12,988 nt of DNA from Aestuariibius violaceus (GCF_040779325.2 NZ_JBFONT020000022.1:1-12988), one strand, 5' to 3'. Shown: positions 6,396 to 12,785, counted from the stretch's first letter. Translations and numbers: made by a program. Notes: generated by a model from the sequence alone, not told the origin.

Positions 6396-7778
6396 ATGAT
6401 CTTCCGCATTGTCTCACCCATTGACGGTTCAATCTATGCTGAGCGCGAGGCCATGCCGCTGGAGGCTGCCCGCGCCGCAGCTGCGCGCGCCCGTGCTGCG
6501 CAGCCTGCTTGGGCGGCCCTGCCGTTGGCGGAGCGCATTGCGGTCATCACCGGCGCCGTAGAACTGCTGCGCGCCATGAACGACACATTGGTTACCGAAC
6601 TTGCCTGGCAAATGGGCCGCCCCGTCCGCTACGGCGGCGAGATCGGCGGGATTGCCGAGCGTGCGGGGTGGATGGCGGAGAACGCGGCTGACGCGCTCGC
6701 ACCGCTAGAGATCGAGGACAGCCCCGCCTTCATGCGCCGTATCGAACGCGCTCCCGTCGGCGTCGTGCTGGTGATCGCACCCTGGAACTACCCCTATCTG
6801 ACAGCGATCAATGGCGTTTTTCCCGCCCTTATCGCCGGGAACACCGTGGTGCTTAAGCATGCCGAGCAAACCATGCTCACGGGTGAACGGCTGGCCGAGG
6901 CACTCCACGCCGCCGGGGCGCCGGACGACGTGTTTCAGAACATCATGATCGAACACCCTGTGGCCGAAACGCTGATGGCCGAGCGCGCCTTCGACAGCAT
7001 CGGCTTCACCGGCTCTGTCGTCGGAGGGCGGGCCGTGGAACGCGCCGCCGCGGGCAGCTTTGCGGCGGTGGGGCTGGAGCTTGGCGGCAAGGATCCGGCC
7101 TATGTCATGGAGGACGCCGATCTCGACGCCGCGGTCGAGGGCGTGATGGACGGCGCCACCTTCAACGCCGGCCAGTGCTGCTGCGGGATCGAGCGCATCT
7201 ACGTCCATCGCAACCACTACGAGGCCTTTGTCGAAGCGGCGGTGGCCTGGACGGAAAAGCTGCGGCTAGGCAACCCGCTCGATCCCGAGACGACCCTCGG
7301 GCCGATGGCCGCGCGCAGGTTTGCCGACGTCGTGCGCCGTCATGTGACAAAGGCGACCGCCGCTGGCGCCCGGGCGCTGGTCGATCCTGCGAAGTTCCCC
7401 GCCGATGACGGCGGCACCTATGTCGCGCCGCAGGTGCTGATCGATGTCACCCACGACATGGACGTGATGCGAGAGGAGACGTTCGGACCTGTCGTCGGGA
7501 TCATGCCGGTCGACAACGACGAGGAGGCCGTGCGCCTGATGAACGACAGCCCCTTCGGCCTGACAGCGTCGCTCTGGACCGGTGATGCCGAGCGCGCCTT
7601 GGCCTTGGGACGCCGGATCGAGACGGGTACCGTCTTCCTGAATCGCGCCGATTACCTCGATCCCGCCCTGTGCTGGACGGGCTGCAAGCTGTCGGGGCGC
7701 GGGGCGACCCTGTCGCGCTTCGGCTTCGAAAGCGTGACCCGTCCGCGCTCGTATCACCTGCGGAAAGCTTCGCCATGA
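6396..7778 (+). CDS. NAD(P)-dependent aldehyde dehydrogenase
   Basis: A 460-residue aldehyde dehydrogenase that oxidises an aldehyde to its acid in the cytosol. Family residues are present in order: Asn131 in APWNYPY, Lys154 for cofactor binding in VVLKHAE, F204-T-G-S207 of the Rossmann turn, Glu228 in LELGGKDPAYV, and Cys262 in F-N-A-G-Q-C-C-C. Glu228 and Cys262 are 34 apart, as in well-studied members. EETFGPVVGI and the C-terminal segment are intact. At about 460 residues and with a short N-terminus it resembles the succinate-semialdehyde or gamma-glutamyl-aldehyde type rather than the 490-500 residue class, but specificity is not certain. The gene lies four bases after the GS-like gene and overlaps the alcohol dehydrogenase by ATGA, so the three are one translation unit. 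In context it probably oxidises a gamma-glutamylated aldehyde. Confidence 0.92.
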   Translation: MIFRIVSPIDGSIYAEREAMPLEAARAAAARARAAQPAWAALPLAERIAVITGAVELLRAMNDTLVTELAWQMGRPVRYGGEIGGIAERAGWMAENAADALAPLEIEDSPAFMRRIERAPVGVVLVIAPWNYPYLTAINGVFPALIAGNTVVLKHAEQTMLTGERLAEALHAAGAPDDVFQNIMIEHPVAETLMAERAFDSIGFTGSVVGGRAVERAAAGSFAAVGLELGGKDPAYVMEDADLDAAVEGVMDGATFNAGQCCCGIERIYVHRNHYEAFVEAAVAWTEKLRLGNPLDPETTLGPMAARRFADVVRRHVTKATAAGARALVDPAKFPADDGGTYVAPQVLIDVTHDMDVMREETFGPVVGIMPVDNDEEAVRLMNDSPFGLTASLWTGDAERALALGRRIETGTVFLNRADYLDPALCWTGCKLSGRGATLSRFGFESVTRPRSYHLRKASP

Positions 7779-8923
7779 CAAGCCCTTCGGCCACCTGGTC
7801 CTATCCGACAACAATTCGCTTCGGCGCCGGCCGGATCGCCGAGCTTGCAGAGGCCTGCACCGCCGCAGGGATAGCGCGGCCTCTTCTGGTCACCGACCTG
7901 GGGCTTGCCGACGCGTTGATCACAGCCCAGGCACTTGACGTGCTGGACGCGGCAGGCCTTGGTCGCGCCGTGTTCTCCGGCGTCGATGGTGACCCCGATG
8001 AGGCGGACCTCGCCGAAGGCATCGCCGCGTTCCGTGACGGCAACCATGATGGGGTTGTGGCATTTGGCGGCGGCTCGGCGCTCGATCTCGGCAAGCTGGT
8101 TGCCTTCATGGCTGACCAGACTCGGCCTGTCTGGGACTTCGAGGATATCGGCGACTGGTGGACCCGAGCCGACGCCGACGCCATCGCTCCGATTGTCGCC
8201 GTTCCAACCACCGCCGGCACGGGCTCCGAAGTGGGGCGCGCAGGCGTGCTGACGAATGCGGCTCAGCGTGAGAAAAAGATAATCTTTCATCCACGCATCC
8301 TGCCCGCGCAGGTAATCTGTGACCCCGAGCTTACTCTTGGCCTACCGCCGCATCTGACGGCCGGAACGGGCATGGACGCGTTGGCCCATTGCGTCGAAGC
8401 CTATTGTGCGCCCGGTTTCCACCCGATGAGCCACGGCATTGCGCTAGAAGGGATCAGACTGATCTTTGACGCACTGCCCCGCGCGGTCGAGAACGGATCT
8501 GACATCCTGGCGCGCGCCGATATGATGGCGGCTGCGATGATGGGCGCTGTTGCATTTCAGAAAGGGCTTGGCGCCGTGCACGCACTGGCGCACCCGCTTG
8601 GTGCCCGCTTCAAGGCGCACCATGGAACACTCAATGCAGTGCTCCTACCCTACGCGTTGCGTGCCAACCGCGTGGCGGTTGAGGCTCCGATCGCGCGAGC
8701 CGCGGCTTATACTGGGATAGAAAACGGCTTCGATGGCTTTGTGACCGAGATCGAAACCCTAAACGCTCGGATCGGCATGCCGATGACACTGTCCGCGATG
8801 GGTGTCGCCGTGAACGAACTTGAACCTGTGATCGAAGCCGCGCTGCGCGACCCGAGCGCTGGTGGAAACCCAACGCCGTTCGACGCGGCCCTAGCGCGCA
8901 CAATCCTGACGGCCGCGGTCTGA
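7775..8923 (+). CDS. Iron-containing (group III) alcohol dehydrogenase
   Basis: A 382-residue metal-dependent alcohol dehydrogenase. The NAD-binding GGGS motif is at 98-101, followed by ALDLGK. The dehydroquinate-synthase-like helical domain provides the four metal ligands: Asp201 and His205 in GMDALAHCVEAY, His269 in GAVHALAHPLGA, and His283 in AHHG. Their spacing matches FucO-type enzymes. The ATG at 7775 overlaps the aldehyde dehydrogenase stop as ATGA. The reading frame is open further upstream to about 7670, but that part lies inside the previous gene. It probably catalyses the alcohol-aldehyde step that feeds the aldehyde dehydrogenase. It is the last gene of the cluster. No terminator hairpin is visible in the 38 bases before the integrase relic begins. 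Confidence 0.93.
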   Translation: MTSPSATWSYPTTIRFGAGRIAELAEACTAAGIARPLLVTDLGLADALITAQALDVLDAAGLGRAVFSGVDGDPDEADLAEGIAAFRDGNHDGVVAFGGGSALDLGKLVAFMADQTRPVWDFEDIGDWWTRADADAIAPIVAVPTTAGTGSEVGRAGVLTNAAQREKKIIFHPRILPAQVICDPELTLGLPPHLTAGTGMDALAHCVEAYCAPGFHPMSHGIALEGIRLIFDALPRAVENGSDILARADMMAAAMMGAVAFQKGLGAVHALAHPLGARFKAHHGTLNAVLLPYALRANRVAVEAPIARAAAYTGIENGFDGFVTEIETLNARIGMPMTLSAMGVAVNELEPVIEAALRDPSAGGNPTPFDAALARTILTAAV

Positions 8924-8961
8924 CACATGATCAAACTGACTGGTACATGAATTGATGCTTT

Positions 8962-9279
8962 GCCCGACATATCAAAGTACGTGCATTCGTTCTGAAGAAC
9001 AGGATACAAAGGCCAGTTCGGTTTGGGAGCTCGGAATGCATTTGCGGATCGGTCGAGAAATGGATGAAGATCCAACCTGACCTAGCCGGTTCTACGAGGG
9101 ACTGCACATCTCGACACACCAGTCTGCGAGGATCGTCCACAAATAGGTGACGTCGATTGGTCTAGAAGCGAATGCCTATGAGACGCATTTGATGCGGCGG
9201 ATTACAGTTACCCAGATCTACAAGAAGACGGGAAAATCTGCGCGGTGCGACTCCTGCTTGGCCATACAAAATGGACAGT
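8962..9279 (+). pseudogene. Tyrosine recombinase (phage-type integrase) relic, C-terminal half
   Basis: Three frames together spell the catalytic half of a tyrosine integrase. Frame one (8962-9093) reads RPVRF and then VEKWMKIQPDLAGS. Frame two (9090-9232) reads HISTHQSARIVHK, a TAG stop, VTSIGLEANAYETHLMRR and TQIYKKTG. Frame three (9233-9271) reads AVRLLLGHTK, and one more shift gives KMDS at 9268-9279. The H-x-x-R box (THLMRR) and the second His box (LLLGHT) are recognisable. The nucleophile Tyr, normally in TVRYLG just after KMDS, is gone, as are the N-terminus and the first Arg box. At least three frameshifts and one stop make it dead. The TAG stands where close relatives have Trp (TGG). 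Related integrases are common on plasmids and islands of Rhodobacterales; that link is from memory. Confidence 0.8.
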
Positions 9280-9291
9280 CGGTCCGGACCG
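9280..9291. repeat. Perfect 12-bp palindrome at the broken end of the integrase relic
   Basis: CGGTCCGGACCG reads the same on both strands. It begins at the base where recognisable integrase sequence stops (KMDS, 9268-9279). The stretch 9280-9366 between the integrase relic and the IS1182 relic holds no gene that I recognise. Confidence 0.5.
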
Positions 9292-9366
9292 CTCGTTTCG
9301 CACCCGCAGCGAAAGACATTTCGCCGCCGCTTCTTGTGGAAAGCACAATCTTGCTGGTGTGCGGAG

Positions 9367-10475
9367 GAATACGTCATTTGCACCGCATAGGCCCCGTAGT
9401 CGCAGCCGTCCGAAGCCGAGGATGACTTTGAAGTGGGCAAGGATCATTTCCACCTTCTTGCGGAGCTTGGCTAAGACTTTGTCCTGCGGTGTCTGTCTGA
9501 TTTCGTGGGCGATATCTCATGCGTCTTCATGCTCTTCTCGGGTGGTTTTGCGTGGGTCCGCATTCGGGCAGCATTTGGGTTTGGATGGGCATGCCTCGTA
9601 GGTATGTTTGAGAGCTTGGTACTTGGCCACGCCTTTGCCCGTTGGCCCCTGACTTGGATCTGAGTAGTTCCGGCGGAACTGTTTGAGCGCTTCGCCTTTG
9701 GGACAGATGTGACGGTTGTTCTCGGCATCCCACTCGAAGTCGGCACGAGACCAAGTACCATCTGTGCGGCCAGCTTTGTTGATCACCGGGATATGCGGCG
9801 CGATCTTGCGCTTCACCAGCCAGTCCAGCATCGGGCCGCAGTCCATTGGCTCGCGGGATCAGAAAAGGACGTGAGCTTCGGCTGCACCTCGCTGTCGGCC
9901 CCAAATGCCGCTTCATCCAAGGCGGCGAGATACTCGCACACAGCGTGGGGTGCGGCATCAACATCAATGCGGCTGGTGTCCTATTCCTCCTTAGCTGCCG
10001 AGATCTGTTTGTTGGCATCAGCTTCGATCAAGCTGGCATCGACGGCCATGCGCTGGCCACTCACGAGGCCCTCTTCGATGCAACGAGCGACAGTTGTTTC
10101 AAACGGATGACACAGCAGTCGGCTCTCGCGGAAACGGCCATGGCGGTTCTTGGAAAAGGTCGAATGGTCGGGGATCTGGTCGTTCAGATCGAGGCGGCAG
10201 AACCAGCGATACGCCAAGTTCAAATGTACATCTCCGCACAGCCGCAGCTCGGATGGGATGCCAAAGCAATACCCAATCAGCAGCATTCGGATCAGCAATT
10301 CGGGATCGAACGAGGGGCGGCCAGTGTGGATGTAGAAGTCCATCAGATGGGAGCGGATGCTGCTCAGATCAACGAAGCGGTCTATCGAGCGCAGAAGGCG
10401 ATCCTGAGGAACGTGATCGTCCAGCGAGAACTCGTAAAACAGCGCCGCTTGTGCTTCCTGCCTTGGTCCCATCAT
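9367..10475 (-). pseudogene. IS1182-type (IS4/IS5-like DDE) transposase relic
   Basis: A minus-strand transposase gene in at least two frames. The start ATG at 10475 follows GGGAGG (10488-10483) at seven bases. The first part begins MMGPRQEAQAALFYEFSL and continues through GRPSFDPELLIRML and PDHSTFSKNRHGRFR to MAVDASLIEADA, which holds the first catalytic Asp. A TAG then interrupts KEE-D where relatives have Trp. The frame resumes to DPASQWTAAR, near 9835. There the sequence jumps into another frame at PMLDWLVKRKIAPHIPV, so roughly 60 codons with the second Asp region (IADTAYG in relatives) are missing. A TGA follows REEHEDA near 9517. The last part reads KLRKKVEMILAHFKVIL, with the catalytic Glu, and GANDVF, after which similarity stops. 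It is inactive. Confidence 0.85.
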
Positions 10476-10914
10476 CACCAAACCTCCCGCTCGTTGGAGG
10501 AAGCGAACCAGTGAGATTAACCTCCATCAAGGTCAAACCTTTCAAAGAAATAAGCCACATCTTTTTCGGAGAGCTACCTACAATATCTCGTTTCCAACCT
10601 GCTCGGAAAGCCACTCCAGAGAAGGGTAAGGGCGCGGCCTTCCCCGTCGGGCAACCGAACTAGACAGGGCTGTGTCCTCGGCTACGCCTGCGGGCCGCAT
10701 CACCCCTGTCAAATTGGGTTGCCTCACCCCCTCCCTCGTTCGCCACTTGGCAGATTTGCAGGAGCAAGCTTCTTCACCGTCTGATATCCAAGTCGCCCCT
10801 GATTTCCTGGCTGGGAAACGGGATCAAGTAAAACAAACCTAATGGGTCAAGAATGGGAACTGGGCCAGTTTATGACGCAACGATGAAAGTCATCTGACGT
10901 TAGACAAAAGGGGG
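10476..10914. other. Gene-free region: IS1182 leader and plasmid-type noncoding DNA
   Basis: I see no convincing gene in these 439 bases on either strand. The part next to 10475 is the leader of the IS1182 relic, including its GGGAGG ribosome site; the outer end of that IS is not recognisable. The middle contains a long imperfect inverted repeat (10650-10723), described separately. The right part leads into the mobilization genes and should hold their promoter, but no good -35/-10 pair stands out. Confidence 0.5.
10650..10723. repeat. Long imperfect inverted repeat upstream of mobCA (candidate oriT element)
   Basis: Two 20-base arms, 10650-10669 and 10704-10723, are complementary at 17 of 20 positions. 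Both outer and inner seven bases pair perfectly: GGCAACC with GGTTGCC, and GACAGGG with CCCTGTC. The loop is 34 bases and GC-rich. The repeat lies about 190 bases before the mobilization genes, the usual place for an origin of transfer next to mobC and relaxase genes. No T-run follows either arm, so a terminator is unlikely. The oriT role is inference. Confidence 0.45.
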
Positions 10915-11022
10915 ATGGCGCGCCTGGAGAGCACGACTTCGAACGCTCTCTTCTCCGAATTATCTGATTGGAATGAGCAGCTTAAGCCCTTTTCGGATGA
11001 ATTGCGGGGGCCGCGGCCATGA
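10915..11022 (+). CDS. Small ORF (35 aa) coupled to mobC, function unknown
   Basis: ATG at 10915 opens a 35-residue frame beginning MARLESTTSNALFSEL and ending ELRGPRP. It ends with TGA at 11020-11022, overlapping the mobC ATG by four bases (ATGA). A purine-rich AAAAGGGGG lies directly before the start, close for a ribosome site. No signal peptide, membrane segment or known motif is visible. The overlap mirrors the mobC-mobA junction and suggests a leader or accessory protein translated together with mobC. It could also be chance. Confidence 0.35.
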   Translation: MARLESTTSNALFSELSDWNEQLKPFSDELRGPRP

Positions 11023-11437
11023 GCGCGGTGGCCAAGAAGCGTCGCCCGTCCTTTTCCCTGCGGCTGAGCGAAGACGAGCGGGCGCGGCTGGAGGTTACCG
11101 CGGGAGCAATGCCTCTCGGGGCTTACATTAAGTTGCTGCTCTTTGCCGAAGACGCGCCCACCTATCGCAGGCGGAAGCGCGGGCCGGATCTCTAGACCGG
11201 ACGGCCTGTGCGCGGGTGCTGGCGAAGCTGGGAGAAAGCGGACTGTCGGAAAGCCTGTCCGATCTGGCGGCTGCCGCCCGGATCGGGGCGCTGCCGGTCG
11301 ATGAGGATCTGGAAGCGGATCTGAGAGCCGCCTGTGCCGAGATCGCGGCCCTGCGCGTGGTGCTGATGCAGGGACTTGGGGTCGACGCGGCCCGCGCAGC
11401 GTACCCGGATCTCTTCGGCCCGGAGGATGCGCCATGA
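11019..11437 (+). pseudogene. mobC: Plasmid mobilization protein MobC, broken by a 2-bp duplication
   Basis: MobC-type proteins help the relaxase open oriT DNA. The first frame encodes 58 residues beginning MSAVAKKRRPSFSLRLSEDE, including the ribbon-helix-helix-like RLSEDERARLE and GAMPLGAYIKLLLFAED, and ends at TAG 11193-11195. The rest, DRTACARVLAKLGESGLSES through LEADLRAACAEIAALR to FGPEDAP, is in a second frame up to 11437 and is the normal C-terminal half. Between them the DNA reads CTCTA at 11190-11194. Removing one CT gives the continuous KRGPDLDRTACARV and a protein of 138 residues. The gene is therefore disrupted by a small duplication, unless a frameshift during translation rescues it. 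Its stop overlaps the relaxase ATG as ATGA. Confidence 0.8.
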
Positions 11438-12012
11438 TCCTCAAAGGTTCTCAACGCTCCGGAGCGGTGCGTCTGGCGGCGCATCTGCTCAACGACCAGG
11501 ACAGCGATCATGTGCAGGTGACGGAGCTCAGAGGTTTCGTGGCCCGCGATCTGGAAGGCGCCTTTCGGGAGGCCCATGCGATCTCCAAGGACACACGCTG
11601 TTCGCAGTTCCTGTTCTCGCTCAGCCTGAACCCGCCGCTGGAGGCGGAGGTCTCTGAAGAGGCGTTCCGGAAAGCGGCCGACGACGCCGGCCAGCGGCTT
11701 GGTTTGCAGGATCAGCCGCGCGCCTTGATCTTTCATGAGAAGGAGGGCCGCCGCCACGCCCATGTGGTCTGGTCGCGGATTAATGCGGACAGTTTGAAAG
11801 CCATCAACCTGCCCTTCTACAAGACGAGGCTGCGGGATCTGGCGAAAGAGCTCTATCTGGAGCATGGCTGGGATCTGCCGCAAGGCCTGCAGACCCATGG
11901 CGGCAAGAACCCGTTCAATTTCACGCTGGCCGAATGGCAGCAGGCGAAGCGGCAGGGCGTCGATCCCCGGGAGATCTGTCCCCCGTCAGCGCCTTTGGGA
12001 CATCTGATTTGA
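11434..12012 (+). pseudogene. Relaxase/mobilization nuclease (MobA/VirD2-like), truncated by an IS3 element
   Basis: The N-terminal relaxase domain that nicks and carries plasmid DNA in conjugation. It opens MILKGSQRSGAVRLAAHLLN, then has the family blocks TELRGF, AHAISKDTRC, QFLFSLSLNPP, and ALIFHEKEGRRHAHVVWSRI, where His101, His108 and His110 form the metal-binding motif. FTLAEWQQAKRQGVDPREI is the end of native sequence (Ile181, 11974-11976). From 11977 the frame runs into IS3 DNA for 11 codons and stops. Intact relatives continue for several hundred residues. Where many relaxases of this superfamily have the nucleophile Tyr, this one has His17, which seems usual for its subfamily. The domain alone might fold, but the gene is interrupted and its partner mobC is frameshifted, so this mobilization system is probably dead in cis. 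Confidence 0.82.
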
Positions 12013-12060
12013 TTTAGTAGCGGAGGGTTTCTGGCTCATCGTAACCGCCAAGGAGTGGAG

Positions 12061-12437
12061 ATGAGACAGAAACCTAGAAGACGGAAAGAGCCCGCCGAGA
12101 AAGTGATGAAGGACATCTGGCGGCGAACTCGGAAGCATCATTCGGCCGAGGAGAAGATCCGGATCGTGCTGGAGGGCCTCTGCGGCGAGGACAGTATCGC
12201 CGAGCTCTGCCGACGCGAAGGCATCGCCACCAGCCTCTACTACAGCTGGTCGAAGGAGTTCCTCGAGGCCGGCAAGAAGCGGCTGGCGGGCGACACGGCG
12301 CGGCAAGCGACGAGCCCCGAGGTCAAAGAGCTGCGACACGAGGCAGCGGCCCTTAAAGAGGCGGTGGGCGATCTCACGCTCGAGAACAGGCTGCTCAAAA
12401 GAAAAGCATGCTCGGGGATGGGGACGACGACACATGA
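12061..12437 (+). pseudogene. IS3-family OrfA (helix-turn-helix subunit), frameshifted near its end
   Basis: Begins MRQKPRRRKEPAEKVMKDIW after AGGAG at 12051-12055. HSAEEKIRIVLEGLCGEDSI and AELCRREGIATSLYYSWSKE form the HTH_Tnp_1 DNA-binding domain. The C-terminal helix with KELRHEAAALKEAV and LENRLLK is the leucine-zipper-like part. After LLKRK the frame departs from the family. The usual ending, here readable as KSMLGDGDDDT, lies one base back and stops at TGA 12435-12437, overlapping the orfB ATG. The shift falls in the A-rich run 12397-12405, so it is either an indel or a slippage site. A longer in-frame reading to 12534 is accidental. Confidence 0.75.
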
Positions 12438-12508
12438 GATATCCCGCATCCGAGAAGCTCGAGATCATCCGGCAGGTCGAGCGGTCTCACCTGCCGACTG
12501 TCCGTCGT
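12434..12508 (+). pseudogene. IS3-family OrfB fragment (first ~25 codons)
   Basis: MRYPASEKLEIIRQVERSHL is the start of the OrfB DDE transposase of this IS3 subgroup. The ATG overlaps the OrfA stop. After SHLPTVRRR the expected integrase-core sequence does not appear in any frame. It is replaced by the unrelated coding tail that begins at about 12510. The catalytic residues are all absent. Confidence 0.7.
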
Positions 12509-12509
12509 C

Positions 12510-12674
12510 GATCTTGGGAACACTGCCTTCGTAACAGGCACGTTCAGTACTACGATGACCCCCAAGGACGGTGGCGTGGCACGGTCGCCATCGGGACGGC
12601 TGGTGCTTGGTTACGCACGCCAGCCGGAAGGCGGATGGAAGCTGATCCTCGAGATCGACAACAACGCCAACTGA
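12510..12674 (+). pseudogene. C-terminal fragment of an NTF2/SnoaL-like (DUF4440-type) protein
   Basis: An open frame without its own start spells DLGNTAFVTGTFSTTMTPKD, then SGRLVLGYARQPEGGWKLIL and ends EIDNNAN before TGA 12672-12674. The beta-strand pattern G-T-F-S-x-T-x-T-P, L-V-L-x-Y-x-R-Q-P-x-G-G-W-K-L and a final acidic D-N matches the C-terminal strands of small DUF4440/SnoaL-like proteins. It lies directly against the broken IS3 orfB, so it is the tail of a gene whose front was lost in the same rearrangement. An ATG at 12555 in frame has no ribosome site. Confidence 0.5.
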
Positions 12675-12679
12675 AACAT

Positions 12680-12733
12680 CGCAGCATCAGTCACTTCGGG
12701 CTCAACCCGGACCTCGAAGGCACCGCAGCATCA
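12680..12733 (+). repeat. Short direct repeat in the gap before the second IS110 element
   Basis: CGCAGCATCA occurs at 12680-12689 and 12724-12733, 44 bases apart. I see no gene in 12675-12785; the left end of the IS110 element must lie in it but cannot be placed. Confidence 0.4.
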
Positions 12734-12785
12734 AGCGGAAACTAGAGAGACTTCGCCAACAATGGCGGCTCAAACCGGATGAGGT

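Larger units (their letters stand above)
11977..12508 (+). mobile_element. IS3-family insertion sequence, left part only
   Basis: The left boundary is set where relaxase homology stops, at TGTCCC (11977-11982). A matching GGGACA lies at 11997-12002, forming a short inverted repeat inside the end. The element carries orfA (from 12061) and the first codons of orfB (12434-12508). It then breaks off into unrelated coding sequence at about 12509, so the right end and nearly all of the DDE transposase are missing. No target duplication can be sought because the right end is lost. Confidence 0.7.

Noticed and set aside
7670..7774. Upstream start for the alcohol dehydrogenase
   Set aside because: This part lies in the aldehyde dehydrogenase gene. 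ATG 7775 gives the normal N-terminus and an ATGA overlap.
8931..9140. Minus-strand 69-codon open frame
   Set aside because: The plus strand in the same place reads as tyrosine integrase (RPVRF, VEKWMKIQPDLAGS, HISTHQSARIVHK). The minus frame has no recognisable motif.
10663..10710. Intrinsic terminator
   Set aside because: The arms GACAGGG/CCCTGTC are 34 bases apart and neither side has a T-run; the longer repeat 10650-10723 explains them better.
10691..10713. Minus-strand promoter from TTGACA at 10712-10707
   Set aside because: The -35 match is perfect, but no acceptable -10 lies 16-18 bases downstream.
10890..11898. Minus-strand open frames opposite the mobilization genes
   Set aside because: They are complements of mobC and the relaxase gene, whose motifs are clear on the plus strand.
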